Shown: one piece after another, positions 25,201-37,132 of the stretch
How the letters are laid out: each line of letters starts with the position of its first letter
Position numbering within the stretch: position 1 is the first letter of the stretch
Origin: Lithospermum erythrorhizon
Lineage: Eukaryota; Streptophyta; Magnoliopsida; Boraginales; Boraginaceae
NCBI GenBank assembly: GCA_019722365.1
Contig: JADFUC010000238.1
Span: 1 to 64,000, forward strand
Direction: 5' to 3'
DNA length: 64,000 bases
The notes under the pieces: model-generated
Database searches by the model: none
The model's input: the letters and a program-made list of their open reading frames with translations, nothing else
What the model was told of the DNA's origin: nothing
Made by a program: the position numbers and the translations under genes

Positions 25201-25499
25201 TGATTAATTGATTACAGAGTTCCGATTCTTCAGCTTTGAAACATTTAATGATTGTTAATTAATTGTTTTTAATTATGTCTTTATCAAGATCTCTTCATCA
25301 TCTCCCTATCAAATGGATGATTACATTTACACGAGACCATCGGGGAATCAACCGGGGAGCCGCCGATTTTGACAATAGCGACACCGGCTGGCTGGTCAAC
25401 CCTTCGAAGTGTACCAAATGGCCATCGAAGGTTTGACGACCTTGTATTTAATGATACGGTAAGCTTCCAGAAAAAAAAATCCATTGTTCACACGGAAAT

Positions 25500-26870
25500 G
25501 GAAGTTGTTGTAATGCCTGATGGTACCAAAAAAAAGAAAATGCAAATGGTGTGGGGCTATGTATGCAATTGATTCAAAGTATCATAGCACTTCAAGTGGT
25601 AAGAAACATTTACAGAATTGTTTGAAAAGGAAATTGAGCATAGGTGTTGGTGATAAAATACCTACACATAGTACTTTGAGTGTTGGTGATACTAGTACCC
25701 CTAGTTTAGCTACTTGGAAGACAGAATCTGCAAAAAGTCGAGAGTTTACGCTTCATATGATTTTAGGGCAATTTAATGTCCATTTTCTATGACGGAAGGT
25801 GTTATATTTAATAAGTTTTGAGAGAGATATATCCTCGGGTATATTAGGATCACTAGTACTGTCATGAAAGATCAGAAACTTTTATGATGCGTAAACCGTT
25901 AAGTTGAAAAGCTATGTCTTACGTGATGGGGATTAGTTTAACCATCGATTCAGGTACTTGGGAACAAAAAATAGGTTATATGACCAAGTATTTGTCATTA
26001 TTGATGCTAAATGGCAACTTAATAAAAGAGTTATAGTATCACTAATGTACCACCACCTCATTCCGAGAAGCAATAGCTAGAGAGTTGATAAGTGGTGATA
26101 AACAATTGGAATATAAGGAGAAAGTAGATTAATTTCGTGGATAACGTAAGTGCTAAATGATAACCGATTGCTAGGGTTGAAATCGATTTTTACTAATAGA
26201 TTGAACTTGCCCCTTGATGGTCAACTATTTCATGTAATGGTATAGTACACATCTTGAACTCGGCTAGTTCAAGATGGTCTTGATATAACAAGCCTCGTGA
26301 TTGATAAGTGTTGGGAACGGTGTAAAGTATTTGTTGAACTCTGAGGCTAGATGCAAAGCATTTAAGAAAATCATTAGTGAGTTGCAACTTGAGGGCAGAA
26401 TGCTTGTTTTGGATACCAAAACTAGGTGGAATTCCACCTGGTTGATGCTGTCAACTGCATGTTTGTATAGAAATGTGTGGCCTAGATATGCAGAAGAGAA
26501 TGTAGCCTTTACACACTACTTACCTGATCCCCAAGATTGGGATACTATACATTCTATATGCAATTTCTTGAAGGTCTTTTTCTCGATGCATCGAGATAAT
26601 CGGGACTTCCTATCCAACCGGTGGAATCTCTTTCTCTGCCGAGCTTTTATAAAGTGAAAGTGTTATTGGATAAGGAATGTCAGTCCAACAAATCCCGAAG
26701 CTAGAATACTGGGTGCTTGAAATGAAAATCAAGTACGATAAATATTGGTCGCAAAGTAATGTGTTAATCTCAATAGGGACAGTGCTTGATCCGAGGTAAC
26801 TATGATATGTATTTATGGTAACTATTATATGTTTAATCAAGGCTATTTGCATTTTTGTTATCTCTTTGAG
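25500..26870 (+). pseudogene. hAT transposase remnant: BED finger and core
   Basis: CKWCGAMYAIDSKYHSTSSG followed by KKHLQNCLKR (25530-25635) is a BED-type zinc finger (C-x2-C then H-x4-C). At 26310-26570 NGVKYLLNSEARCKAFKKII, LVLDTKTRWNSTWLMLSTA and YLPDPQDWDTIHSICNFLKV are the conserved transposase core of RICESLEEPER-type hAT proteins, including the TRWNST motif. At 26700-26800 KIKYDKYWS and a GTVLDPR block continue it. Frames shift between blocks. DNA between 25800 and 26300 is more decayed. Confidence 0.85.
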
Positions 26871-26889
26871 TCTATTTGGCCGCCATGAT

Positions 26890-27650
26890 GATTGATGACT
26901 TCTATTCGGTATATATGCTTATTGCTATCTCTCTCCCTGCTCGTCAAGCATCAAGGTTTCATCGCTCTAGATGACCTCCACCTGAGGCCTATGCTTATTG
27001 CTGCCTCTCTCTTGTGCCGTCTGGGCCGCTTATGTTGCCTATGATGAACAAATGGCCTCGAGGCCTATGTTTACTGCTATCTCTCTCATACACTGGCCGC
27101 TATTGTTGCCTACTGCCTAGTTGCCCATGATGACTCACCGAGGCCTGCTTATTGTTGCCTATTCAAGGCCTATGCTTATTGCTGCTCTGGCCGCTATATT
27201 ATTGCCTACTTGCCTAGTTGCCTATGATGACTTCCGGGCCCGAGGGGCACGCTTTATCAGCCGCCTATTCAAGGCCTATGCTTATTGTTGCCGCTATTGT
27301 TGCCCCTCGCTTATTGTTGCCCGCTGCTTATTGTAGCCTTCACGCTTATTGTTGCCGCTATTGTTGTCAGCCGCTATCAGGTGAGCCTTTCATCGCTTAT
27401 TGTTGCTCACATTGTACCGCTTGCCTATGCTTATTGTTTACCGCCTGGTGTTTAATAATGTTGTTGCATGCCGCTTATTGTTGTCTATGCTTACTGGTTG
27501 TTAGCCCACATCAGTATGTCTTACTAGTTGCTCGCTTGCCTATGCTTACCGGGTTGTTAGCCTAATACCGCCATATTAGCGGCCCCATTAGTTGTTTACC
27601 GCCATATGCCTAATACGCTTCCGGGTTAATGTCTAATGATTTACATGAAT
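26890..27650 (+). repeat. Minisatellite inserted in the hAT coding region
   Basis: Variable units built on CCTATGCTTATTGTTGCCGC and TTGCCTATGATGACTC repeat many times with length variation. They lie exactly between the GTVLDPR block and the dimerisation domain. The open frames across this stretch simply reflect the repeats. Confidence 0.75.
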
Positions 27651-27689
27651 TCCCGAGGTTAAATTGTTACCATATGCCATAGGTATAAA

Positions 27690-28400
27690 ATGATATTCAT
27701 TACACGGCTGGTCCATTCTTGTATCCAATGGGCGATGATGCAAAATGGCAAAGAGGAATTGCAAAAGAAATTATTCTCCTCAAGTAAGATGATGAATACC
27801 CTATGTCCAAGGACCCGACCCAATTTACTCAAGAATATGATGATGGTTCAGATCGAAAGAGAAGTTTCGAAGAATTCCTCAAACCGTTTGATGGCATTAA
27901 TAATACACTGATCTTCGACCATTATCTTAAGAGGTCCTATTGAATGCTGCGGGATTAGTTTGATGTTTTGACTCGTGGATGGCTAACGAAGCCAAATATC
28001 CAGCCCTTAGTAAAATGGCAAAGGACATCTTCTATTCCAATCACACCGTGGCTTCGTAATCAACTTTAGTGCCGAAAAGAATACTAATCCTAAAAGAGCT
28101 TCTATGAACACCAAAACAGCTTGAGATGCTACTTTTGTGGAGGTGATTAAGTGTTAAATGACATCTTCTAAGAGCTGGCCGCGGACAAAATATTGTAAGT
28201 TAACTAAGTATTCCTTCATTTCTGTTTTTATGTATTCATTTTCAAATAGTGTAATCGTTCAATTGACTAATTCTTTTGTTGTGTTTGTACAATTGTAGCT
28301 TGAACAACCACCTGATGACCCTCTGCAATATCATTTTGGTGAGGACAATCCAAATTCCTACGTACCGCCTTTCAATTCCTCTTGAGTTCCAAATTTTCCT
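27690..28400 (+). pseudogene. hAT transposase C-terminal (dimerisation) remnant
   Basis: Around 27975-28140 the DNA encodes, with frameshifts, NEAKYPALSKMAKDIF..IPITTVAS..S and then LNPKRASMNTKTAQMLLCGGD-like residues. These are the hAT C-terminal dimerisation signature (TVASE-S, then RxxL..xxxxALxC). A short acidic tail PPDDPLQYHFGEDNP near 28300-28350 may be the last exon. Confidence 0.75.
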
Positions 28401-28896
28401 TTGCTTCAGGCCTCGTTGCCTCATTAATTCGGCTTCAATATGCCTATGATTTAGCTTGTTCCCGAGGCTTTTTGATAAATGTAAGCCAAACATTAGGATA
28501 CATTTTGTTGATTATTGTTGCTGTTTTCAAGCATAAACTGCTTGGGAACTTTTGGATGCCTGGGCCAATGATTTGTTGGTTGTTGCTATTACGTTGATTG
28601 TTATTTGCTCATTTTGTGATTTCAGACTCTCAGATTCTCAACCGGGTAATTTACATCTACTCCGGTTCGAACCGGGCGATCGTTACCCAATCGTTTTATC
28701 GGTCCCATAAAATCCGGACCGAACCGACCGGTAACGCCTCTAATTGTAATTGAGGAACTTTGAATTAAAAAGGGCAAAATAATACTTTCAATGTTTGAAA
28801 ACACTATCTTCTTGTGTGTTATCCCGTTGAACAAAGTTACCAAACCGAAGGCGGCTTTCTCAAATCACCGCCTCTTAATTAGCGGCTGAGTATAAC

Positions 28897-28904
28897 TATA
28901 AATA
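28897..28904 (+). promoter_or_regulatory. Candidate TATA box of the LIN1-like gene
   Basis: TATAAATA lies 44 bases before the proposed start codon at 28941. The leader would be very short (about 10-15 bases), so the assignment is tentative. Confidence 0.3.
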
Positions 28905-28940
28905 TTCCATTTCCATTTTGAATCTTTTTCTTTTTCCAAA

Positions 28941-31900
28941 ATGGAGGAAGAGAAGCAATTGAATTGCAAGCGCCCTTTTCCCCAGGACGATGATTCTACC
29001 AAAACCCTGCCATTTTATTTTATTTTTAAGGATTAATATATAACTAGATTTCAATCAACATTATCATACTATTATTAATACTAAATTAACAAGATTAATA
29101 CTCTCTTTATCTCCAAAAGATTCTCAACTTTGATATTCAATAATCGGAATTAACAAACCTTGATATTCAATAATCAAAATTAATTACGCTATCAAATACG
29201 TATTCATGTAACCACTTCTTGGTTGTCCACTCCAGGCCGGACATCTGGATTTAACCCGCAAGACGCGATTCATTTCCCAAGTTAACAATTAATTGTTGCT
29301 GAATCTGTGTCGTGCCCCCGGTATTATGGTTGTATGGGGTGGTTACGTATCTGCCTCGGCGACATTTCTGGAGCACCTCTACATTTAAGGATGGGATTAC
29401 CAGAAAAAAGACTTCTTCGTTGAACAGATTAACGTATGTAACTACTTGGTTGGTTAATGCACTGTTATTACTCACCACTTGCTGGTTAGTGCACGGTTAT
29501 TACTCATAATAATGATGAGGTCCGGATAGAGTCGTGAGAAGGCCCGATTTTAAAAAAAAGAAAAAAAAAACTTGTTAATAGTCATGTACATTTAATATAA
29601 AGGTATTTGGTATATTTTTTCTGTCTAGAGTACCTCCATCACATGTGTCTATTCACTGATTTTTATTGCTCATTCGATTCGACGTAGATATTTTCGGTTT
29701 GCATTATATAATAATCGATGCAAACTATATCAATGAAAACTACATTTCAAATTTTTCCATTGATATATTTTTATAAAACATTACGCAACACAAACAAATA
29801 TATTTAAGGCCAAAGTTTCAATCTTACAACTATAAAAAAAAAGCTGACAATCTTATGATTCGAGGAAGATAAACATATATAAATACATCAAATTTTACAA
29901 AGTTGGCTATCAAAATTCCGAACTGGACAATCTTTTTGGTAATAAGTGAGTATTATTCTTGTGAAAAACTGGGCATGGAGCACTGAGTTCTGCATTTTTT
30001 AGTATTGTATAATTTGGGGCTCACCTACATTTATTCATGGTTTTGTCAGCGAATGTACAATTAATTACGATATATTGGGTGTTTTAATGTTTATATGGTA
30101 GAATTAAGAGTTTATAAAGCATTTTTGAAACCCATAATGTCTACATGTTTGTCATGTTAATTCAAATTCAATGCAACTATCTGGTTCTTCTTCCTTTTTC
30201 GTATATATTGGTTGCTCACTACACGTTAGTAAACTAGAGAAGAAGCTAATAAGTCACCTGGAAACCTGGCTAAGATGATATTGATCGAGTATTGGAAATA
30301 GGGCATACAAGCAATAAGTTCTGGTACAAGTAATTTCTAATATTTGTGTTTGGTTTTGCCAAGTAGGCGAAAAAGGGTGAGCTTTCCGAAGGGTAAGAAG
30401 GTGAAATCTGGAGAATTTTTTGATGAAGAAGCTAAGCCAGTTGGTGCAAGAGAGCCCCGATTGGCTGCCCAAGAGCGTGTCATGCGGAGAAATCAAATCA
30501 CAGCTGAACTTCTTGATGAAGAATATAGAGAGATACTTGATGACATTTCACGTGCAGAATTCCATGATTACAAGGTCTTCTATTGAGATTTATCTCTTGC
30601 ATCTGTTGCTTTGACTTGTCCTCATTCTGTCGTCACGATTAACTTAATTATACTTTCTTTTGTTGCTGAAGACATCTATGCTGGTGACAACTTATTTTTT
30701 AATGCAGCACCTAACATAGTGGTTTTTCATAATGGAATACCGTACTACCATAACCACAATAGTGCCCCAATTCCTATAAATAATATGACATGGAAAGATT
30801 GAGAAAATCAAAATATACGAACTGTGTTCATTCGCTCTCTTCCAGTCTCCCCGTTATAATGTGGTAGATAATGACAAGGTTCTTGTGGCAGGATAATGAA
30901 ACATTCATCGATGGTGATATCCAGTTAGAACCGTTTAATCTGTCCAGAGAAAGGGAAGAAGGGTATTTTGATGCTGACGGAAATTACGTTGAGTATATGA
31001 AGGAGAATGCGATCAAGGTACTATCACATTGCTGGGATGTCCAATAGGTGCATCTGGTGCTTATTTGACTCAGATTTTTTTCAGGATGCATGGCTTGGTA
31101 GTATTGAGATTCAACAGCAATTTTCTGGAAAGCGTCCCATTACATCAAGTGAGCAACATGGGGATGACGAGGCTCCTGATCTTTCCTCGGAAGAAATTGC
31201 CAAAATAAAGAGGCGAATTGCTGATGTTCTGGAGCCTGGGGAAACGGTATATCTTAAATCATTGCTTGTGGTTTTAAAGCATATACTTTCCTCTTGTGTA
31301 GTCAATAAGTTTTCAGTTTACGTGATTTTGACTTCTGTTATTATCGGTTGGGAGGGGAGTTTTTGTTATTTATGTATAATTTCAAACCAAACCCCTTTCA
31401 ACTTAAAAATCTGAGGGTCAGTTGGTATTCAGTTAAATGATATATGAACTGCGATACAGTGCAGTTCAGGTGATTGAGGTGGAGCAACCCTTTTGTGAAT
31501 TATAGTGAAATATATTGGTGTATAAATTTTCAGATATTACGAGATATTGTTTATATATCTAAAATAGCCCTTGAATAGAAAAGAATTCCTTCATTCTAGT
31601 GAAACACCTAGAAAACAAATGGAATTAAGTGAAATATTGTTTCCCTTTTGCCTATATTATTTCATAGTCTGTGTACCTTCTTCAACTGCATAATTGAATG
31701 AGTTGTTTTTATAAATACTTTTGTGATTCTACAGGTCCTCAAAGCTTTGAAGAGGTTGAGAGGTACTTCAAACAACAAAAAATAAAAAATGTCGCCGGGG
31801 ACCAAGCAGGTCTTTGATCAGCTAACAGATGATGAGGTGAAGCTGTTGAATGATGGAGATCTTGGTTAAGTTTCATTAATTAATGGGAAGAAATATTATG

Positions 31901-33240
31901 CTTTGTTATGGATTCAAGTTTAACTTGTGGGCCTATGTTGCTGGACAGATGTATACAATGAGAAGCAAGAGAATTTTCAGCGTGAAACAGGTCTGTGTAC
32001 TGCTTTGAATTACAATGTTAGATGTGAAATTGCTGTGCTGGATGGTTGTTCTGTGGTGTACTCTATTGTTGAAGGGTTAATTTATTTTGGAAATCTCACG
32101 TTGGTTTTTTATTAAGAAAGGAAAAAAAATTCCCGTCGTTTTCTTTTCCCAAAGGATTACTGCTTATTGAGTTTATTTTGTTCATCTCCAGAGGGGTACG
32201 AGAGGCTGGCACAAGCCAGAGGACAACTTATCTCTGTGAATGAAGGAGAAGAGACAAACGAGGCTGAGAATGGCAATGATGCATTTGATATGTTTGCAGA
32301 AGATGATGTCGGGACAACAAATCCTTAATCAGACGCAGTGGACAATCATAATGTTGAAAATAATTTTGCAGTTGGAGGTAAGCTAATAATCACTGAGATG
32401 AATAAGTGCATTTGTTAACACTAGTATGTATCCTTTAATTTGTCAACGCCTTTTCAACTTCAGGTGGAGATTCTGAGACAGATTACATCTATGATGAAAC
32501 TTCTGGGTATACTTCCTCTTTTTACTTCTAAAATCTATATGCAATTTTCAGCAGTTGATAAAATAGTAGTGGTACCCTTAAAAGAAATAGTTCATAAATT
32601 TAATGTTCTGCAGCCTCTTAACTTTGTGGAAAATCTGAAGTTCTTGCTTATCTTGAATTATCTTCAGGCCAACTGTTGATTCCTTACATGCAATACTGCA
32701 ATTACCTGTTTGGTCCCTCTGACTTGTATAAATTGAAATGTTATACAACCTTCTTGAAAAATATAGTTCAATTAAATCATGTTCTATCGTCTTTTGGCTT
32801 GGAAATTTCATGTCAACTGTTGATAACTTTTGTACATAATGTCTTCTTTGGACCCTCTTATTCTGAAGAATTTGAAATGTTAGATATTATCATGTCGTTC
32901 ACAACTGTGATTTTAATGAATATTATGTGTGTTCTATGTGCAGATACTATTACAGCATCACTTTTGGTTATTATTATGATCCATCATCGGGACTTTACTG
33001 CTGTGCAGCGACTGGTCAGTGGTAAGTTACATATTTGTTCAATCCGATGATTTTTGCAAGGACATGCAAGCTCCAAGAAAACAATTCTAGATAGCTTATC
33101 TGTTTTTGTATATGTGATATGACATTTTTTTTGTAGATCTACTGATTTACCATGACATGCATGTGCTACATAGGTATTCCTACAATGAAGAATCGGGCAC
33201 CTATGAGGAGGTTCAGCAGGTTGCACCTTCTGCGAAATGA
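28941..33240 (+). pseudogene. LIN1: LIN1/CD2BP2-like gene with two in-frame stops
   Basis: Exons 30367-30574, 30892-31017, 31085-31246, 31735-31864, 31949-31990, 32192-32377, 32464-32506, 32944-33021 and 33174-33240 all have GT-AG borders and matching phases. The product has a basic RRKRVSFPKGKKVK start, a PRLAAQERVMRRNQ motif, LEPFNLSREREEGYFD and, at the C-terminus, tyrosine-rich octamers (DETSGYYY, DPSSGLYC, NEESGTYEEV) of an OCRE domain. That is the plant form of LIN1/CD2BP2, a U5 snRNP/tri-snRNP factor; fungal and animal members carry a GYF domain instead. A likely first exon starts at 28941 (MEEEKQLNCKRPF) but has no GT donor before its stop. In-frame TAA codons at 31783-31785 and 32326-32328 break the frame. 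All other borders are intact, so decay is recent, or the stops are sequence errors. Confidence 0.75.
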
Positions 33241-35429
33241 TTAGCATGGATGTAAATTAGCAGGGCAAGTTATACGACAGAGAATTGAGTTCCCTTAACA
33301 TTTAACCACCTTTTGTTTTATATTGTGTGTGTGTATTTTTTTTTTAAATTAGCCATTTAAAAGCATTTATTACATATTACAAATTACTTAATATAATATT
33401 GAGTATCAGTAAATAACTAATACATAAATTCATAATTAAACACGCTGTAGAACATGTTAAAGTTAGTAATATGTCAGAATCATGTTTTCTTCTTTTCTCT
33501 TCTTCCCATTTAGGGTGAATCTCATTATTAAATGCTACAAAGAAAGCAAAAATATGTTAGTGATCATGTTTTATCTTTTTCTTCTTTTCCCTATTAGGTG
33601 AATCTTCATTAAAGCATCAGTGAGTCTAATAGCCAAATGTACCCCTTTACTCATTTTGTAATACACGTATTTGCACATTCTGGTTTCAATGGTGCTGTGT
33701 CTCAACTAGTGAATTGCAACAGGAATTCTTCTTGTATTTATGTGTTATTTGCGTATGTTGCTCATCCTAGCTTGAATTTAGCTCAATTTTGTTGCTGGAA
33801 ATTGTTTGGTTTCCAGGGCAAATGTATTCATCAAATCATTTTTGAAAACCCAAATCCAGTCAAACACATTGATGGTTAGGAATCCAGTCTTTTACACATT
33901 GATGTGTGTTTTTATTCTTATGACGCTATGATTAACTTCATGGTTTGCTAAAACTTACTTGATGGATTGCTAACCATCATATAATGGATAAAGTAAGTAA
34001 TACACCTTAAGTAATACTCCCTCCATATCATGGAGCTAATATATACTCTGTAACTTGTTTCATTTAATTAATTTTTATATGTATTTTAATAAATATATTA
34101 ATTTTGACGATTTTGGGAGTTCATTTCCATCCAACAAGACTATAGTGTGTATCTTTGTTAGAAAATATTTTACGAGTCACATCACAAACACTCCGTATCT
34201 TTCTCATTCTAACAACATACAGGAGTCTCATTCAAAATATTGTAGGCTTATTGGCCGAAAGCCCTCACGACGTGTATTCTAGGCGCGCTCTCAGATTATT
34301 TATCTGTTTCGACAAATTTCTCCAGACTTTTTCCTCGAAACATTTGAATGTCTCTTGTTCAGCAGACTCCTCGATCTTTTACCTAATTTCCAACTAAAAT
34401 ACATAGTAAATGACTATATTATTTACTAAAATATAAAGTAAAATGACTATGTTACAGTAAAATGACTATGTTATCCATGACATTACACTAAATATAGGGG
34501 CTAAAAGTATTAGGACTAAATAACCCACCCTTCTCTTCCTTCTTAACATACCATACCCTACCCAAACTCCGCGAATCTAGAGCCTCCACGCACTGTGGAC
34601 TTCAAGCTCCAAAGTCCTGCTAGCCCCGGAGTTGGGTGCAATCCCAACCTGGGCCCAACTCTTCCATATCCTCCGAACTCCGTCAACTCGACCTAACCAA
34701 CTCAACACCTCCTCGACGTGAATGCTACAAAATAGCTTCATTTTACTTTACATTTTAGGGATAATATATTCATTTATTATGTATTTTAGTTGAAAATTGT
34801 GCCCATCGGGTCTGGGGTGCTCTAGACAAGAAATAAAGTCAAGTGACGCCGTACAAAATAGACATAAATACAAGGCCATGTGTGAGAAAAATTAGTGCAT
34901 AGTTCAAAGGCCTCGCCAATAAACCAATATTGTAACATACTTGTCATTTGTTTATTGTTTAGTATAAGGTAAAACCTAAATACAATGATTTATTTGTGCA
35001 ATGATTCAATAATGTCAACTTTGCCATTCATATATAAGCTCAAAAACTCACTCTCTCATAACACACGGAACTCTTTTATGTACCATACGAGAGCCAAAGC
35101 CATTGTCTCGTATGCATCATATGATATATAATATCGTTATCATATGTAGTGCATGAAATAATATACTCATTTACAGTATTTTATAAGAAATACATGTCAA
35201 ACTGAACTTATTAGATTTTTAATTATAGATTCGCCTATTAAACCATTACTATTAATACGTAACATTTATGTATCATGTCTTAAATCAAATCTAATTTGAT
35301 CAAATTCAGTTTCATTTGTGTTGAGTGTTGATTAGGATTATATGACAAACTTATTTTTTAATGAATCATTAATTGAAATTCCGCATAAATTTACAATTTT
35401 TCTTATTCAATCTGTCAAAATAAGATTTA
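33241..35429. other. Downstream intergenic DNA, no gene seen
   Basis: After the 3' UTR of the LIN1-like gene, 33480-33532 and 33568-33620 are an imperfect direct repeat (CATGTTTT..TTCTTTTCTCTTCTTCCC..TAGGGTGAATCT type). TACTCCCTCCATATCATGG near 34014 resembles a Stowaway MITE end without a visible partner. Open frames here (for example 33637-33879 and 34155-34397) show no recognised domain. Confidence 0.4.
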
Positions 35430-36435
35430 TAAGGTTAATTTCATAAAGGACACACCAACTACGAAAAATTTCCAACAGACATAATTTAACCTTGAACATT
35501 TCAAATAGATACCTTAAAATACCCGCGGTGATCTTTTTACACTGAACTTTGTAAAAATATTTTCGACAATCGAACTCTACTTTAATAACAAACTAAGAAC
35601 AAAAAACAAAGTTAAAAATTCATATATATTACACTTTATAAATCATTTTAAAATAACAAACAATTAATTGAATTAATTTTAATAATTAATTTTAATTAAT
35701 TTAATTAAAAAAAATTCATCATCTACAACCTTACCCCCATCCCAACCCACCCCACCCCTAACCCAACCTACCGTAACCACCACCACCTCTCAACGCCGCC
35801 ATCGTATCCTAGGTTCAATGTTTGAGGTCAGTTTGTTTAAGTTTTATTTTGATTTGTTGACTTTTTGCAGATGAACAAAATTGCCAATTCGCAAGTGAAA
35901 TACAAAGAGTTTGAACTTTGACCAAATTCTAACGATTTACAGTAGGGCATGTCAATTTATAACACAGCATCAGCAAAAACCATATCAAATTGAATAAAAA
36001 TAACAAAACGAAAGCACGAATGTTTACCATAACCATATCAAATTGAATTGGAGTGCGAGTTCGTCGGCTGAGTTAGGGGGTGAGATGTTACTTCTCTGAT
36101 TTGAGGAATGGTTGTGGTGTGGTGGTTAGGGTTGGTTGGGTTATGGGTTGGGAATGGGGTGGAGTAAGATTAAAAGATACGTTCTTTTAATTGAAATTAA
36201 TTATTAAAAATTGATGTAATTAATTATTTGTTATTTTTAAAATAATCGATAAAGTACTGTTTTATCTTTAATTTTATCTATTAAGGTGGAGTTGGAGTTC
36301 GGGTGTTAAAAATATATTTTTCAAAAGTTCAGGTGAGAAAAATAACCTCGAGGTGATTATTTAAATTGTTCAAAAGTTCACGTACGTATTTAAAATATTT
36401 TTCGTAGTTTAGGTGGCTATATAAAATTTAGTCTT
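35430..36435. mobile_element. Foldback / MULE-like MITE with long inverted arms
   Basis: Left arm 35433-35600 and right arm about 36260-36433 are imperfect inverted repeats. ACTACGAAAAAT, CTGAACTTT.GAAAAATAT and CGAACTC.A..CTTTAAT occur on both sides in reverse order. Inside, a C-rich block (CCAACCCACCCCACCCC near 35745) faces a G-rich block (GGGTTGGGAATGGGGTGG near 36145). No coding capacity. The target duplication was not resolved. Confidence 0.65.
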
Positions 36436-37132
36436 TATGTAAAAAATTATTATACTGCTTAAATATAAAATTCTCTAATTAGTTTAAGTGTAGATATCAT
36501 ATGTAAATTCTATTATAATTAAATAAAATCTTATTTCTTTGTGTTTTAATTAAATTTAGAAACAAATCCAACAAAATAACCTCCGAAATGGAAGAAATTT
36601 TCCGTTTATTGTCCATGATGCCACAGTAAAACGACTTGTACATCTATATAATACATTAAAAGTGATTTGAATTTAAAATTGAAAATTGTCAATTATTAAA
36701 ATTCAAAATGTTATAATTTATTAAAGATAGAACCTGAATGAAATATATAAAAAGAGTATAATAATTCAAATTAATATAGGAATAATTTTAATATGTTAAA
36801 AAAAAGGTCCCTAATAAATAATATACTTGACATTTGTTTATTGTTTAGAACCATTAGATTTTTCATGATAGATTCGATTATGAAACTATTAATACGTAAC
36901 ATATATACGTATTTATGCATCCATTTTTTTATTTGTTTGATTATTATACATTGATACCATACTAAAACGACATGTATATCCCAAATGTGCCTAACATCCA
37001 ATTGAAACAATAGGGCTTTACAAATGCCAAAATATCTCCAAAAAACATTCCAAACCCAGATAACATATGCCCATATTCATATGTTCTTTAAGTTAAATTC
37101 AATAATATTCATTTTATAAAATAATATCGGAG
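36436..37132. other. Upstream region of the K+ transporter gene
   Basis: AT-rich DNA with no supported gene. It should contain the promoter of the transporter gene, but I see no clear TATA box at a usual distance from the ATG at 37133. Confidence 0.3.

Larger units (their letters stand above)
24298..28742 (+). mobile_element. Degenerate autonomous-type hAT element
   Basis: Ends are inferred. The left end starts near TTCGGGGCGTGTG (24298) and is followed by CCGGG/GGTCCGG-rich subterminal DNA (24340-24520). The right end has the mirror-image CGGTTCGAACCGGGCG and CCGGACCGAACCGACC (28660-28725) and closes at GTAACGCCTCT. The interior encodes a BED finger, hAT core and dimerisation pieces in order. 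A target duplication was not identified. CG-rich subterminal regions around an AT-rich coding part are typical of plant hAT (RICESLEEPER-like) elements. Confidence 0.65.

Noticed and set aside
27121..27565. Open frames of 71 and 115 codons rich in Ala, Tyr and Cys
   Set aside because: They translate the minisatellite in two frames and have no gene-like features.
31777..31785. TAA stop in the LIN1-like gene as a sign of stop-codon recoding
   Set aside because: Other genes in the window use normal stops and contain no internal TAA, so a lesion or sequence error is more likely.
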